Shown here piece after piece: positions 24,429 through 32,675 of a DNA stretch of 64,000 nt. Numbering within the stretch: the stretch's first letter is position 1; each line of letters begins with the position of its first letter. Under the pieces are notes generated by a model that saw only the letters and a program-made list of their open reading frames with translations, was not told where the DNA came from and did not search any database. This DNA comes from Streptomyces sp. MMBL 11-1 (GTDB lineage: Bacteria > Actinomycetota > Actinomycetes > Streptomycetales > Streptomycetaceae), in NCBI RefSeq assembly GCF_028622875.1, contig NZ_CP117709.1:2232001-2296000 (forward strand). Direction: 5' to 3'. A program made the position numbers and the translations under genes.

Positions 24429-27400
24429 GGCATGTGCACCTTCAGCGCCTTTCCGCCGCTACCCGGCTGGATGTCTATGGTTGCTCCACCGGAAGCGGAA
24501 GCCGTTCTCCACTGGATCACGGTGCCGTCCTCCAGTCGATATACATCAGGAATTTTCGGACCGCGCGCCGGAAGCTTTTCCGCGCCGGCAGTCCAGCGGT
24601 CGAAGGCCGTGCGCATCGCCTGTTCATCAGCCATTTCCCGAACGTGCCCCTGCCTCCCCTTCGGCAGGTTGTCGAACTCCCCCACCCATACGCCACACAC
24701 ACCGTTGCTGTTGTGAACGAGTACCGGCGTGGCTCCTGCGAGCACATAGTACGTGTGGAGGTCGTCGACAGTCAGGTTGTACGTGCGTGCCCGTTGGGTG
24801 AAGCCCGCGTTGCCGGTGACGATCACCGTTTCGCCGACGTCGGTGAGCAGGGTCATCTCCGGCACGAGGTCGCGTGCTGCGACCCAGCCGCGCTCGGATG
24901 GTGACCAGAACGGGTGCTCGTATGTGGCGGTGAGCTGCTCAACACCGTTCGCGGTGGCAATGGAGAGGGTGTTGAAGCGCTTATCGTCGTCCGTCCTGAT
25001 CAGACGGGTTACTTTTCGGGGGCCGGTCTCACCGATTTCAGGATCGGTGGCGAGCACTGTATCGCCGAGCCGAACATCCTCGATGTCCTTCACGGAACCG
25101 TCGCCCATGAGCACACCGGTGCCGGCCAGGAAGCACTTCGTACAACCGAGCCTGAGCATCTTGAGCGCGTCGAAGGCTTTGTCGAGGGCTTTTAGTTTGG
25201 CGCCGATGAGGACGTCGGTGCCGAGTTCCCAGCAGTTCTCGAAGTCCTTGTTCTCCATGCATTTTTCGAGGTTGCTGAGTCCGGCGATCTCCTTGCCGAA
25301 TTGAAGGAGCTCGTCCATGGCTGAGCCGAACTCGTCGCCCTGGGAGAGAATGCCGCAGTAAATCTCGTTGTGCTGGCACCAGCGGGCGAAGCCCTGGGGG
25401 TCGCAGGGGATGTATCCCTGGCCGCAGCGGTACATCTCGCGGGCGCGGGCACCTTCGTCGTTCTTGGCCTTCTCCTTGGCCTCGACGGCGGCCTTGCGGC
25501 GGGCTTCGGCTTCCTCCTTGTGCTTCCTCACCGCGACGGTGAACGCTTCGGTGGACGCCTTCAGCGCCGCTTCGGCGTCCTTGCCCGCGGCGATCGCCGC
25601 GGTGCGGGCCTGGTCCGCGGCATCCCAGGCGCCGGCCGCTTCGACCTGGGCGGTCTCGGAGGAGAGGGTGGCGTCGGTGGCTGATCTGGCGGCGTCGGAG
25701 GCGGCGAGGTCGGCGTTGTCGGCGGCGTCGCGGGCGGTTCTGGCTGAGGCGGCGGCACTCGCGGCGGAGGCTTCGGCGTTCTTGGCGTGCTGGGCCGCCT
25801 GGTCAGCATAGTTCTGGGCGTTGGTCGCGGATTCTCCGGCCTTCTTGGCCCACAGGTCCGCTTCGGCGGCTGCCTTGCGGGCGAGGGCTGCGACCTTCTG
25901 GGCGGTGGCGGCATTCTGCTGGGCAGTGGCCGCGACCTTGGCCGCGTCCGCAATCAGTTTCTGGACCTGCGCGATGTGGGTGGCGTTGAGGTGGTCCTTG
26001 CGCTGGGCCTTGAACTGCCCGGAGACGATGAAGGCGTGCAGTGTCTGCGGGGAACCCTCCAGGGCGGCCCGGGCCGCGGACCTCACCTCCGGGCTACCGG
26101 AATCGACCAGCTGCGCGGCGCGGACGCGTTCGTCCTGGGTACGTGCGGTGGGTTGGGTGGTCAGGAGGAAGTGGCTGTACTTCTTCGGGTCGTTGGTGCC
26201 CAGTGCCTTCTGCCCGGCTTCGGCGAGGACCGGTCCGGCGTCGGAGATGACCTGCGCGATCGCCACCCGCATGCTCTGGGCACCGACCTGGTACTGACCA
26301 TCGGTGACGAATGCGGTGATCGCGGTGGCATCGCCATTGAGCGCCTCTTCGGCCGCGTCACGTACTTCCTTGGTCTCGCTCTCTTCGGCGAGGCGCTCGA
26401 CGTAGGAGCGGTCGTCCTGCGCCTGGACGGTGTCCCACCCGTTACGCAGGTAGTCGATCACCACTTCGTCAGGACCTGCCAGAGCGGCCTCGGCCGCGGC
26501 CCTTCCCCACGACGTGCCGTTCTTCATCACGAGCACGGCCAGGTGACGGACCTGTGCGGCGACCGCGGCAAGGTCCGCCCCGGGCAGGTCGGCCAGAGCC
26601 AGCAGCCGGAGCCGCTCGGCTTCCCGGTCCTTCACCCCTTGATCGAGGTCGGCGCGCCGAGCGAGCCGGTCCGCGTGCTCCTGCTGGTCGTCGCGGGCCA
26701 CTTCGATGCCGGCGTTGGTGCGGCCGAGAAGTTCCCCGGCCTCTACCTCGCGGGCGATCGTGTAGATCTGCTGTGCCTTGGCAACGGCCGCACTCGCCGC
26801 GTTCGCCGCCTCGGTCGCCGCGTTCGCGTGTGCGGTCGATCGTGTGGCCGCCTGCGCGGCCTCACCGGCGTGGTCGGCAGCCTCGTCGGCCGCCTTCGCC
26901 GCGTTGTTCGCATGGACCGCAGCCGATCGGGCCGCGTCCCGTGCCTCGCGCGCCGCTTTGGCCGCCTTGCGCGCCAGCGACTCAGCAGCTGCCGCGGCCC
27001 GGTTCGCCTCCGCCGCATGCCGCTTCGCCTGCGCAGCAGCGGCCCGCGCCTCGGTGGCCGCCGCCGACGACTGCCCCGCATGATGGCCGGCCTCGATCGC
27101 CGCGTCCGCCGCCAGCGTCGCGTTCGACCCGGCGGACGCGGCCGAACTCGCCGCGTCACCGGCCGCGTCAGCAGCGATGGCCGCCTGATCGGAGGCGTCC
27201 GCCGCGAGATCGGCGCCCTTCGCCGCGTCGCGCGCGTTCTGCGCGGCCAGACGTGCCGCACCGGCGTTCTTCTGATCCACCGCGGCATCGGCCGCGGCAC
27301 TACGGGCCCGGGACGCCGCCTGGGCGGCACCGGCCGCGGCCGCGGCCGCCTGGGACGCCGCGTTCGCCGCTACCCGGGCCGAGTTGTTCGCCGCCCGCGA

Positions 27401-28387
27401 GGCGTCGATCGCCACCTGCGCCGCCGCGGCCGCCTGGGAAGCCGCTTTCGCCGCACGCCCTGCTGCCCGCGCCGCCTTCTGCGTGTCGTCCTTCGCGGCT
27501 TCGGCCTCGGCCGCTGCTGTCAGGGCCGCTTCCTTGGCCAGCTCCGCGGCCTCGACAGCCTTCTTGGACTGAGTTTGGGCTGCTTCGGTCTCCTTCGCGG
27601 CCTGCCGCCCCGCCTCCTTCGCCTGCGCGGCGAGCTGGGCGACCGTGTCGTGCTCCTGGTCCTTCGCCCGCGCGACGAACTGCCCGACCTCCAGGAACTC
27701 CCGGATATCCGCCGCGTTCCCGGACAATGCCAGCCGCCCGGCCGACCGGACGTTCGTCCCACCCACGCTGAGGACCTGGGCGAGCTGAACCCGCTCGTCC
27801 TGCTCACGCTGGAAGTACTGCCCCTCCTTCAGGAACGCCGCAACATCCTCCGCCGAACCGGCCAACGCCGCCCGACCGGCCTCCTGCACAACAGGCCCAC
27901 CCGCATCGACCACCTGAGCCACTCGGATGCGTTGATCCTGCTCCAGGGGGTCTTCCCAGCCGTAGTCCAGGAAGTCGCCGAGCTCCTCCGGGGTTCCGGC
28001 CAGCGCCTTGCGGGCGGCGGCCTGCAACTCCGGTCCCGCCATCGAGGCCAGCTGGGCGGCACGCACGCGGTTGTCCTGTACGAAGAGTTCCTCCGCTGCC
28101 ACGAGAAACGCCCGCAGATCAGCATCACTACCGACCAGAGCCGCTTCGGCAGCGGCCTTGACGCCGGGCCCGCCATCCCTCCAGTAGTTGAGCACACGGC
28201 CGCGGTCCGTCGGGGCGGCCTCGGCCAACGCGGACATCTCCGCGCCTGACGCGAGTTGGTCGGCGGTCGCGGGCGGCGCTCCCAGCAGGCCGAGAGTCAG
28301 GGCCAGGGGCAGCAAGCCCAGCACCCACAGCCGTATGGCGTGTCTCGCTATTCGCCAAGGGCCGGATCGGCTTGTTCTCTTGTTCAC
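24425..28387 (-). CDS. Secreted polymorphic toxin: ALF repeats, Ala-rich region, HINT domain, C-terminal toxin
   Basis: A 1320-aa protein. A basic signal peptide with a long hydrophobic core (IRLWVLGLLPLALTLGLLGA) ends near ATADQ (about residue 40). ALF repeats (RVRAAQLAS..GPELQAAARKALAGTPEELGDFL type) fill about 45-235 and recur after an Ala-rich coiled region (about 240-560), with a second Ala-rich coil at about 820-980. A pretoxin HINT domain (about 1085-1228) starts CFLAGTGVLMGDGS, contains TYEHPFW and ends TPVLVHNSN. The last 92 residues are the variable toxin domain (LEDGTVIQWRTASASGGATI, ending HMP); I do not recognise its family, but a small nuclease is plausible. The GTG at 28387 was chosen because it begins the signal peptide. 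The ribosome site is weak. Confidence 0.88.
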   Translation of the reverse strand: MNKRTSRSGPWRIARHAIRLWVLGLLPLALTLGLLGAPPATADQLASGAEMSALAEAAPTDRGRVLNYWRDGGPGVKAAAEAALVGSDADLRAFLVAAEELFVQDNRVRAAQLASMAGPELQAAARKALAGTPEELGDFLDYGWEDPLEQDQRIRVAQVVDAGGPVVQEAGRAALAGSAEDVAAFLKEGQYFQREQDERVQLAQVLSVGGTNVRSAGRLALSGNAADIREFLEVGQFVARAKDQEHDTVAQLAAQAKEAGRQAAKETEAAQTQSKKAVEAAELAKEAALTAAAEAEAAKDDTQKAARAAGRAAKAASQAAAAAQVAIDASRAANNSARVAANAASQAAAAAAGAAQAASRARSAAADAAVDQKNAGAARLAAQNARDAAKGADLAADASDQAAIAADAAGDAASSAASAGSNATLAADAAIEAGHHAGQSSAAATEARAAAAQAKRHAAEANRAAAAAESLARKAAKAAREARDAARSAAVHANNAAKAADEAADHAGEAAQAATRSTAHANAATEAANAASAAVAKAQQIYTIAREVEAGELLGRTNAGIEVARDDQQEHADRLARRADLDQGVKDREAERLRLLALADLPGADLAAVAAQVRHLAVLVMKNGTSWGRAAAEAALAGPDEVVIDYLRNGWDTVQAQDDRSYVERLAEESETKEVRDAAEEALNGDATAITAFVTDGQYQVGAQSMRVAIAQVISDAGPVLAEAGQKALGTNDPKKYSHFLLTTQPTARTQDERVRAAQLVDSGSPEVRSAARAALEGSPQTLHAFIVSGQFKAQRKDHLNATHIAQVQKLIADAAKVAATAQQNAATAQKVAALARKAAAEADLWAKKAGESATNAQNYADQAAQHAKNAEASAASAAASARTARDAADNADLAASDAARSATDATLSSETAQVEAAGAWDAADQARTAAIAAGKDAEAALKASTEAFTVAVRKHKEEAEARRKAAVEAKEKAKNDEGARAREMYRCGQGYIPCDPQGFARWCQHNEIYCGILSQGDEFGSAMDELLQFGKEIAGLSNLEKCMENKDFENCWELGTDVLIGAKLKALDKAFDALKMLRLGCTKCFLAGTGVLMGDGSVKDIEDVRLGDTVLATDPEIGETGPRKVTRLIRTDDDKRFNTLSIATANGVEQLTATYEHPFWSPSERGWVAARDLVPEMTLLTDVGETVIVTGNAGFTQRARTYNLTVDDLHTYYVLAGATPVLVHNSNGVCGVWVGEFDNLPKGRQGHVREMADEQAMRTAFDRWTAGAEKLPARGPKIPDVYRLEDGTVIQWRTASASGGATIDIQPGSGGKALKVHMP

Positions 28388-28478
28388 GAAAATTCCGTTC
28401 GCATTCTCAGCGATTGTTCCCACTGATTGCCGTATATCGGCTCCGTGATGATAGGTGACCCCATCTGCCGCACGTTCA

Positions 28479-28502
28479 CCCCTCCCTCCCTCCCTCCCTT
28501 CC
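28479..28502 (-). promoter_or_regulatory. G-quadruplex-forming tract upstream of the toxin
   Basis: On the minus strand five runs of three or more G are separated by single A residues (GGGAGGG repeated, ending GGGG). This is an ideal parallel quadruplex motif, 92 bases upstream of the toxin start on its sense strand, so it could act in the promoter DNA or in the mRNA leader. Confidence 0.6.
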
Positions 28503-28723
28503 GGGATGGCGAGGAAGGTGAGCGGAAAATGTCCCAGCCTTCCGCTTGCCTCGGTGCGCGAAACGGCCTCATCCCACATCGGCCGAAAGTGAAGGTTGCA
28601 TGGGCTCGGCACGACCGCGGGCACGGAAGAAGGCAGCTGATTGCGTAGAAGGTTGGCGCAAAAGTACCACTTTGCGGGACGACCGATTAACAACCAAACG
28701 GATATTGCGCACAAAAAGGCCAT

Positions 28724-28752
28724 TTGTTGTTCAGGCCCGGACCGGTTACGTT
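28724..28752 (+). promoter_or_regulatory. Predicted promoter for the 171-aa secreted protein gene
   Basis: TTGTTG (28724-28729) and TACGTT (28747-28752) with exactly 17 bases between them, in an AT-rich island. This fits the vegetative sigma consensus and predicts a leader of about 70 bases before the ATG at 28831. Confidence 0.5.
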
Positions 28753-28830
28753 ACGCATGCATCTTTACTTCATCTGCACAACTGGCGTCAGGGGTCCTCG
28801 GGTGTCGACTTCGCGCCAGAAGGGATTTCC

Positions 28831-29346
28831 ATGGCTTTCCGAACGCGTGGTTTGCTTGTATCCGGAATGGTGAGTGCACTGGTGATGGCGGTCGGCCTCC
28901 CGCTCGCACTCGCTTCCACTCCCTCCGTCACCCAGGACGAGAACGAGACGCCCCCATCCCTGGTCGAGGATTATTCATACCCCGGCGCGGACAATATTCT
29001 GGCGACCAAGGGGATCAAGTTGAAGAAGGGTGACGGTCGTATTCTGCTGGCCGACTGCGACCTCAGTCAGAACCAGATCCGGGTGATGACGGTCGAGGAC
29101 TCGGCCAGCGGCCGTGCCGGGCAGTACTGTTTCCGCACCACGGCCAAGACCGGTTACCTCACACTTGAGCTCCCCCGCGTCTTCGTGCTCGAACTCGCGA
29201 CTTCTGAACGGCCCATCAGCGCCGATCTCACTGCTGGGGGCGAAACCACCACGGTGAACGTCGGAGCAGGCGGCTTCCAGAGTGTCGGCGAGGGCGTGGT
29301 GGGCGGCGCCCGCAGCACGCTCGTCGAGATCCGCGTGACCGGCTGA
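28831..29346 (+). CDS. Secreted protein of unknown function (171 aa)
   Basis: A signal peptide (MAFRTRGLLVSGMVSALVMAVGLPLALA, cleavage near residue 28-30) is followed by a 140-residue soluble domain. The domain holds ILLADCDLSQNQIRVMTVED and GQYCFRTTAKTGYLTLELPRVF, two cysteines that could form a disulfide, and an acidic beta-rich C-terminal half. The ATG at 28831 has AAGGGA at good spacing; the longer upstream frame contains no ribosome site. It is transcribed away from the toxin. I recognise no family. Confidence 0.8.
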   Translation: MAFRTRGLLVSGMVSALVMAVGLPLALASTPSVTQDENETPPSLVEDYSYPGADNILATKGIKLKKGDGRILLADCDLSQNQIRVMTVEDSASGRAGQYCFRTTAKTGYLTLELPRVFVLELATSERPISADLTAGGETTTVNVGAGGFQSVGEGVVGGARSTLVEIRVTG

Positions 29347-29441
29347 CCCACACCCGCCGTCCGTCAGAACATTCGGCTCACGTGCAGCTGTTGCCGGTCT
29401 CGTGCCGGTTTTCATCGGTGTCACTCCAGCAAGGAATGCTT

Positions 29442-31292
29442 GTGTCTCTGAAGTCCTCCCGCACTATGCGGGGCATGGCGTTGTTCGCGGGTATCGCCGC
29501 GGTCGGCGCTCTCACTCTCGTTTCTCCCGCCCAGGCCGTAGTAGGTGACGCCGTCGCGAACGGCTCGTACGCCTTCACCGCGAAGCTCGACATCGGCGAG
29601 GGCGACGCGAAGCGTGCCTGCACCGGTTCGCTGGTCGACGCCCAGTGGATCCTGACCGCGAGCAGCTGCTTCGCGGCGGCCGGGCAGCCGGCCTTCCCGC
29701 TTCCCGCCGGCGCCCCGGCGCAGAAGACCACGGCGACGATCGGGCGCACGGACCTGACCGGTACGGGCGGCAAGGTCGTCGAGGTGACCGAACTGGTCTC
29801 GCGCACCGACCGTGACCTGGTGATGGCCAAGCTGGCCCAGCCGGTCACGGACATCGCGCCGGTGCTTCTCGCGGACACCGCCCCGGCGGCGGGCGAAAGT
29901 CTGCGGGCTCTGGGCTACGGCCGTACCGCGACGTCCTGGGTCCCCGACCGCCTGCACGCCGGCACGTTCGCCGTGAGTGCGACCGGTGCGACGACGGTGG
30001 CCGTCACCCGTGACGGCGGCGCGATCTGCAAGGGCGACGCCGGCGGTCCCGCTCTGCGCGAGCTGGACGGCAAGGTCCTGCTCGCCGCCGTCCACAGCGC
30101 CTCCTGGCAGGCCGGCTGTTTCGGCTCGGATGAGACCCGTCCCGGTGCGGTGGAGACCCGCACCGACGACCTCACCGACTGGGTCACCCAGGTTCGCGGA
30201 CTTCCTCAGGGATCCCAGGTCGCCTCCGGTGACTTCAACGGCGACGGTCGCGAGGACATCGCCGCGTTCTACGACAATGGCACCTCCACGGAGGGTGCGA
30301 ACCGGTCCTCGCTCTTCGCCTTCTACAGCAATGGCACCGGCTTCGGCGAGCCCAAGAGGGTCTGGAGCACTCCGGGCGGCTTCACCTGGAGCAAGAGCCA
30401 GTTGACCTCCGGCGACTTCACCGGCGACGGCAAGGACGACCTCGCGGTCCTCTACGACTCCGGCTCTTCCGACACCGGCGCCGTCACCTCGCTGTACACC
30501 TTCACCAGCACCGGCACCGGCTTCAGCTCGCCCAGGAAGACCTGGACCACCCCCGGCGGCTTCACCTGGAGCAAGAGCAAGGTCACCTCGGGCGACTACA
30601 ACGGGGACGGCAAGGACGACGTCGCCGTCTTCTACGACACCGGATCCTCCGAAACCGGCCAGGTGTCCTCCCTCTACACCTTCACCAGCACCGGCACCGA
30701 ATTCGCCAACCCGCGCAAGACCTGGACCACCCCCGGCGGCTTCACCTGGTCGGCCGGCCAGGTGACCTCCGGCGACTACGACAAGGACGGCAAGGACGAC
30801 ATCGCCGTTCTCTACAACGGCGGCAAGTCGGCCGACGGGCAGTTCGTCTCCTCGCTCTATACCTTCACCAGCAGCGGGACCGACTTCGCCAACCCGCGCA
30901 AGACCTGGACCAGCAGCGGCTCCTTCAACTGGAACGCCACCAAACTGACCTCGGGCGACTACAGCGGAGACGGCCGGGACGACGTCGCCGTCCTCTACAA
31001 CCGCGGGACCACGGAGGCGGGCGTGCACCAGTCCGCGCTCTTCACCTTCGCGAGCACCGGCACGGCCTTCGCCTCGCCCCGCGAAGTGTGGACCAGCACG
31101 GGATCCTTCTCCTGGGCCGCGAGCCAGCCCGTCTCCGGCGACTTCAACAAGGACGGCAAGGCCGACGTCGGCGTCCTCTACCACGCCGGGACCTCCGTCG
31201 ACGGCCGACGCATCGACTCCCTGTTCACGTTCACCAGCACCGGCACCGACCTCAAGGCACCGGTCAAGCACTGGACCGGCAGCGTCGTCTGA
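29442..31292 (+). CDS. Secreted trypsin-fold pseudoprotease with FG-GAP repeats (616 aa)
   Basis: A signal peptide (MALFAGIAAVGALTLVSPAQA, ending near residue 32) is followed by a chymotrypsin-like domain (34-240) and six FG-GAP/VCBS repeats (about 250-610) of the type SGDYNGDGKDDVAVFYDTGSS, which in related proteins form a Ca-binding beta-propeller. The catalytic Asp is present (RDLVMAKL, D125). The His position reads TASSC (S75) instead of TAAHC, and the Ser position reads GDAGGP (A200) instead of GDSGGP, so it should not be an active serine protease. It may bind a substrate or receptor. GTG at 29442 was preferred to ATG at 29436 because AAGGA is 6 bases before the GTG. Confidence 0.87.
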   Translation: MSLKSSRTMRGMALFAGIAAVGALTLVSPAQAVVGDAVANGSYAFTAKLDIGEGDAKRACTGSLVDAQWILTASSCFAAAGQPAFPLPAGAPAQKTTATIGRTDLTGTGGKVVEVTELVSRTDRDLVMAKLAQPVTDIAPVLLADTAPAAGESLRALGYGRTATSWVPDRLHAGTFAVSATGATTVAVTRDGGAICKGDAGGPALRELDGKVLLAAVHSASWQAGCFGSDETRPGAVETRTDDLTDWVTQVRGLPQGSQVASGDFNGDGREDIAAFYDNGTSTEGANRSSLFAFYSNGTGFGEPKRVWSTPGGFTWSKSQLTSGDFTGDGKDDLAVLYDSGSSDTGAVTSLYTFTSTGTGFSSPRKTWTTPGGFTWSKSKVTSGDYNGDGKDDVAVFYDTGSSETGQVSSLYTFTSTGTEFANPRKTWTTPGGFTWSAGQVTSGDYDKDGKDDIAVLYNGGKSADGQFVSSLYTFTSSGTDFANPRKTWTSSGSFNWNATKLTSGDYSGDGRDDVAVLYNRGTTEAGVHQSALFTFASTGTAFASPREVWTSTGSFSWAASQPVSGDFNKDGKADVGVLYHAGTSVDGRRIDSLFTFTSTGTDLKAPVKHWTGSVV

Positions 31293-31314
31293 CACGCTCC
31301 CCGCGTGCCGGACT

Positions 31315-31358
31315 GTGCCCTGCCCACCGCCCCTCACGCGGGGTGGTGGGCAGGGCAC
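31315..31358 (+). terminator. Strong terminator after the pseudoprotease gene
   Basis: GTGCCCTGCCCACC pairs with GGTGGGCAGGGCAC, extended by inner CCCC/GGGG pairs, with TTAT after the stem. It lies 23 bases beyond the stop. Confidence 0.8.
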
Positions 31359-31410
31359 CCTTATGCTTTCCGGGCGCATCAGCTCTCCGAAAGGCTTCCC
31401 CATGCTGTTG

Positions 31411-31785
31411 TCAAGCCACCGCCGTGACCGGTGGTGCAGCTTGGCAGTACGCTCCGTCACGCATCATGGCCCACAGGGCGAGATCGGACATGTGCATCGC
31501 GTTGAGCAGGCCGCTGTGGAAGCGCCGGGGACCGCGGAGGTTGTCGCTGACGAAGCCGGAGTCGAGCGGGGCCGGTGCCAGGCCGCCGTGTCCGACGAGC
31601 CGGTCGGAGCTGCCGAAGGCATCCATGCCGCCGCCGGTGGCCACGATGAACGTCGCCCCCATCTGCTTGCCCATGCCGGGCAGACTGAGGATCACTTCCG
31701 CGTGCGGGTGCCCGCGAAACCGGACCTCGGTCAGGGCATGTTCCTTACCGATGTCCACTTCAGCCCATATCCGGGGCGCGGCCAC
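31411..31785 (-). pseudogene. IS110-family transposase remnant
   Basis: The N-terminal start of an IS110-type DEDD transposase (RIWAEVDIGKEHA) is joined directly to the C-terminal region (ILSLPGMGKQMGATFIVATG, FGSSDRLVGHGGLAPAPLDSG, then RGPRRFHSGLLNAMHMSDLAL). The roughly 200-residue centre is missing. The end reads into an unrelated tail, so this is an internally deleted, inactive copy. IS110 elements lack long terminal inverted repeats, so its edges cannot be set. It marks a past insertion next to the glycopolymer operon. Confidence 0.75.
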
Positions 31786-32018
31786 CTCCGCCGGCCCGTC
31801 GCGTGGTCACTGCCCGGCAGACGACCTCGCCGACGTTGCCCCGCACAGCGATCGAGTCGCATCTCCCCATGGGCGGTCGAGTCGTCGCGGGGCGCTGGGC
31901 GGCCAGGCCTTTCCAGCCATCTCACGGCGACACCATGACAGCCATACCCAGAGCCCCTGGGGCCCGCTGATCTTACGAGTGACCAGTTCGAACCCACGAC
32001 AAGAAAGTAGGGCATGCC
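31786..32018. other. Non-coding region upstream of the glycopolymer operon
   Basis: 233 bases without a supported gene, probably transposon-derived debris plus the promoter of the gene at 32019. No clear -35/-10 pair was found. Confidence 0.4.
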
Positions 32019-32621
32019 GTGAATTACAGGGTCCAGCCCACCGCCCAGGTCGACGAGACCGCCGAGATCGGAGCCGGCTCCAGTGTCTGGGAGCTGGCGC
32101 AGATCCGCGAGGGAGCCAGGCTGGGCGAAGGCTGTGTCATCGGCCGCGGTGCGTACGTGGGCACCGGTGTGCGTATCGGTGACAACGTGAAGATCCAGAA
32201 CTACGCGCTCGTGTACGAGCCCGCCGAGCTCGGCGACGGCGTCTTCGTCGGCCCCGCCGTCGTCCTCACCAACGACCACAACCCGCGCTCGGTCGACCCG
32301 GACGGCAAGCAGAAGCGCGGCGGCGACTGGGAGGCGGTCGGCGTGAAGGTCGCCGAAGGCGCTTCGCTCGGCGCCCGCTCGGTCTGCGTCGCACCGGTGA
32401 GGGTCGGCCGGTGGGCGATGGTCGCGGCCGGCGCCGTGGTCACCAAGGACGTCCCGGACTTCGCGCTGGTCGTCGGCGTGCCGGCCCGGCAGATCGGCTG
32501 GGTCGGCCGCAGCGGTGTCCGGCTGGTCGAGCGCGAGGGCGAGCCGGGGGTGTGGGAGTGCCCGCAGAGCGGAGCGCTGTACGAGGAGAAGAACGCGCTC
32601 CTCTTTGAGCGGACGGCCTGA
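32019..32621 (+). CDS. Left-handed beta-helix N-acetyltransferase, WbpD/WlbB-type
   Basis: This 200-aa acyltransferase is built from hexapeptide repeats (IGAGSSVWELAQIREGARLGEG, IGRGAYVGTGVRIGDN, GDGVFVGPAVVLTNDHNPRS). It ends with the typical GVPARQIGWV and a short C-terminal tail. This pattern, including the TNDHNPRS loop, is that of UDP-2-acetamido-3-amino-2,3-dideoxyglucuronate N-acetyltransferases (WbpD, WlbB), which acetylate the 3-amino group with acetyl-CoA. Start GTG at 32019 with TAGGG six bases upstream. It opens a five-gene plus-strand operon. The partner enzymes for such a sugar lie downstream and in the convergent operon. Confidence 0.82.
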   Translation: MNYRVQPTAQVDETAEIGAGSSVWELAQIREGARLGEGCVIGRGAYVGTGVRIGDNVKIQNYALVYEPAELGDGVFVGPAVVLTNDHNPRSVDPDGKQKRGGDWEAVGVKVAEGASLGARSVCVAPVRVGRWAMVAAGAVVTKDVPDFALVVGVPARQIGWVGRSGVRLVEREGEPGVWECPQSGALYEEKNALLFERTA

Positions 32622-32675
32622 CGCCGTGACCGATCAGCACCGTTCCCGCACCCCGGACGGGACGATTCCGACCGA

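Larger units (their letters stand above)
28388..28830. other. 443-base divergent promoter region between toxin and secreted protein genes
   Basis: No gene is supported. It is much more AT-rich than its surroundings near 28680-28790. It holds a (CCCT)n tract (28479-28502) about 90 bases before the toxin start and a good promoter for the plus-strand gene at 28724-28752. Confidence 0.6.

Noticed and set aside
25030..25140. HINT domain read as a protein-splicing intein
   Set aside because: It lies near the C-terminus of a secreted toxin-type protein and is followed only by a short variable domain, the usual pretoxin autoprocessing layout rather than an intein in a conserved host protein.
25787..28249. 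Arg/Gly-rich plus-strand frame opposite the toxin
   Set aside because: Mirror of the Ala-rich coding repeats on the minus strand; no recognisable protein features.
29442..30200. Active secreted serine protease
   Set aside because: Catalytic His and Ser positions read Ser and Ala, so the plain protease call was replaced by pseudoprotease.
31988..32005. GTTCGAACCC resembling a tRNA T-loop and possible attachment site
   Set aside because: The flanks cannot form a T-stem or acceptor stem on either strand, so it is not a tRNA fragment.
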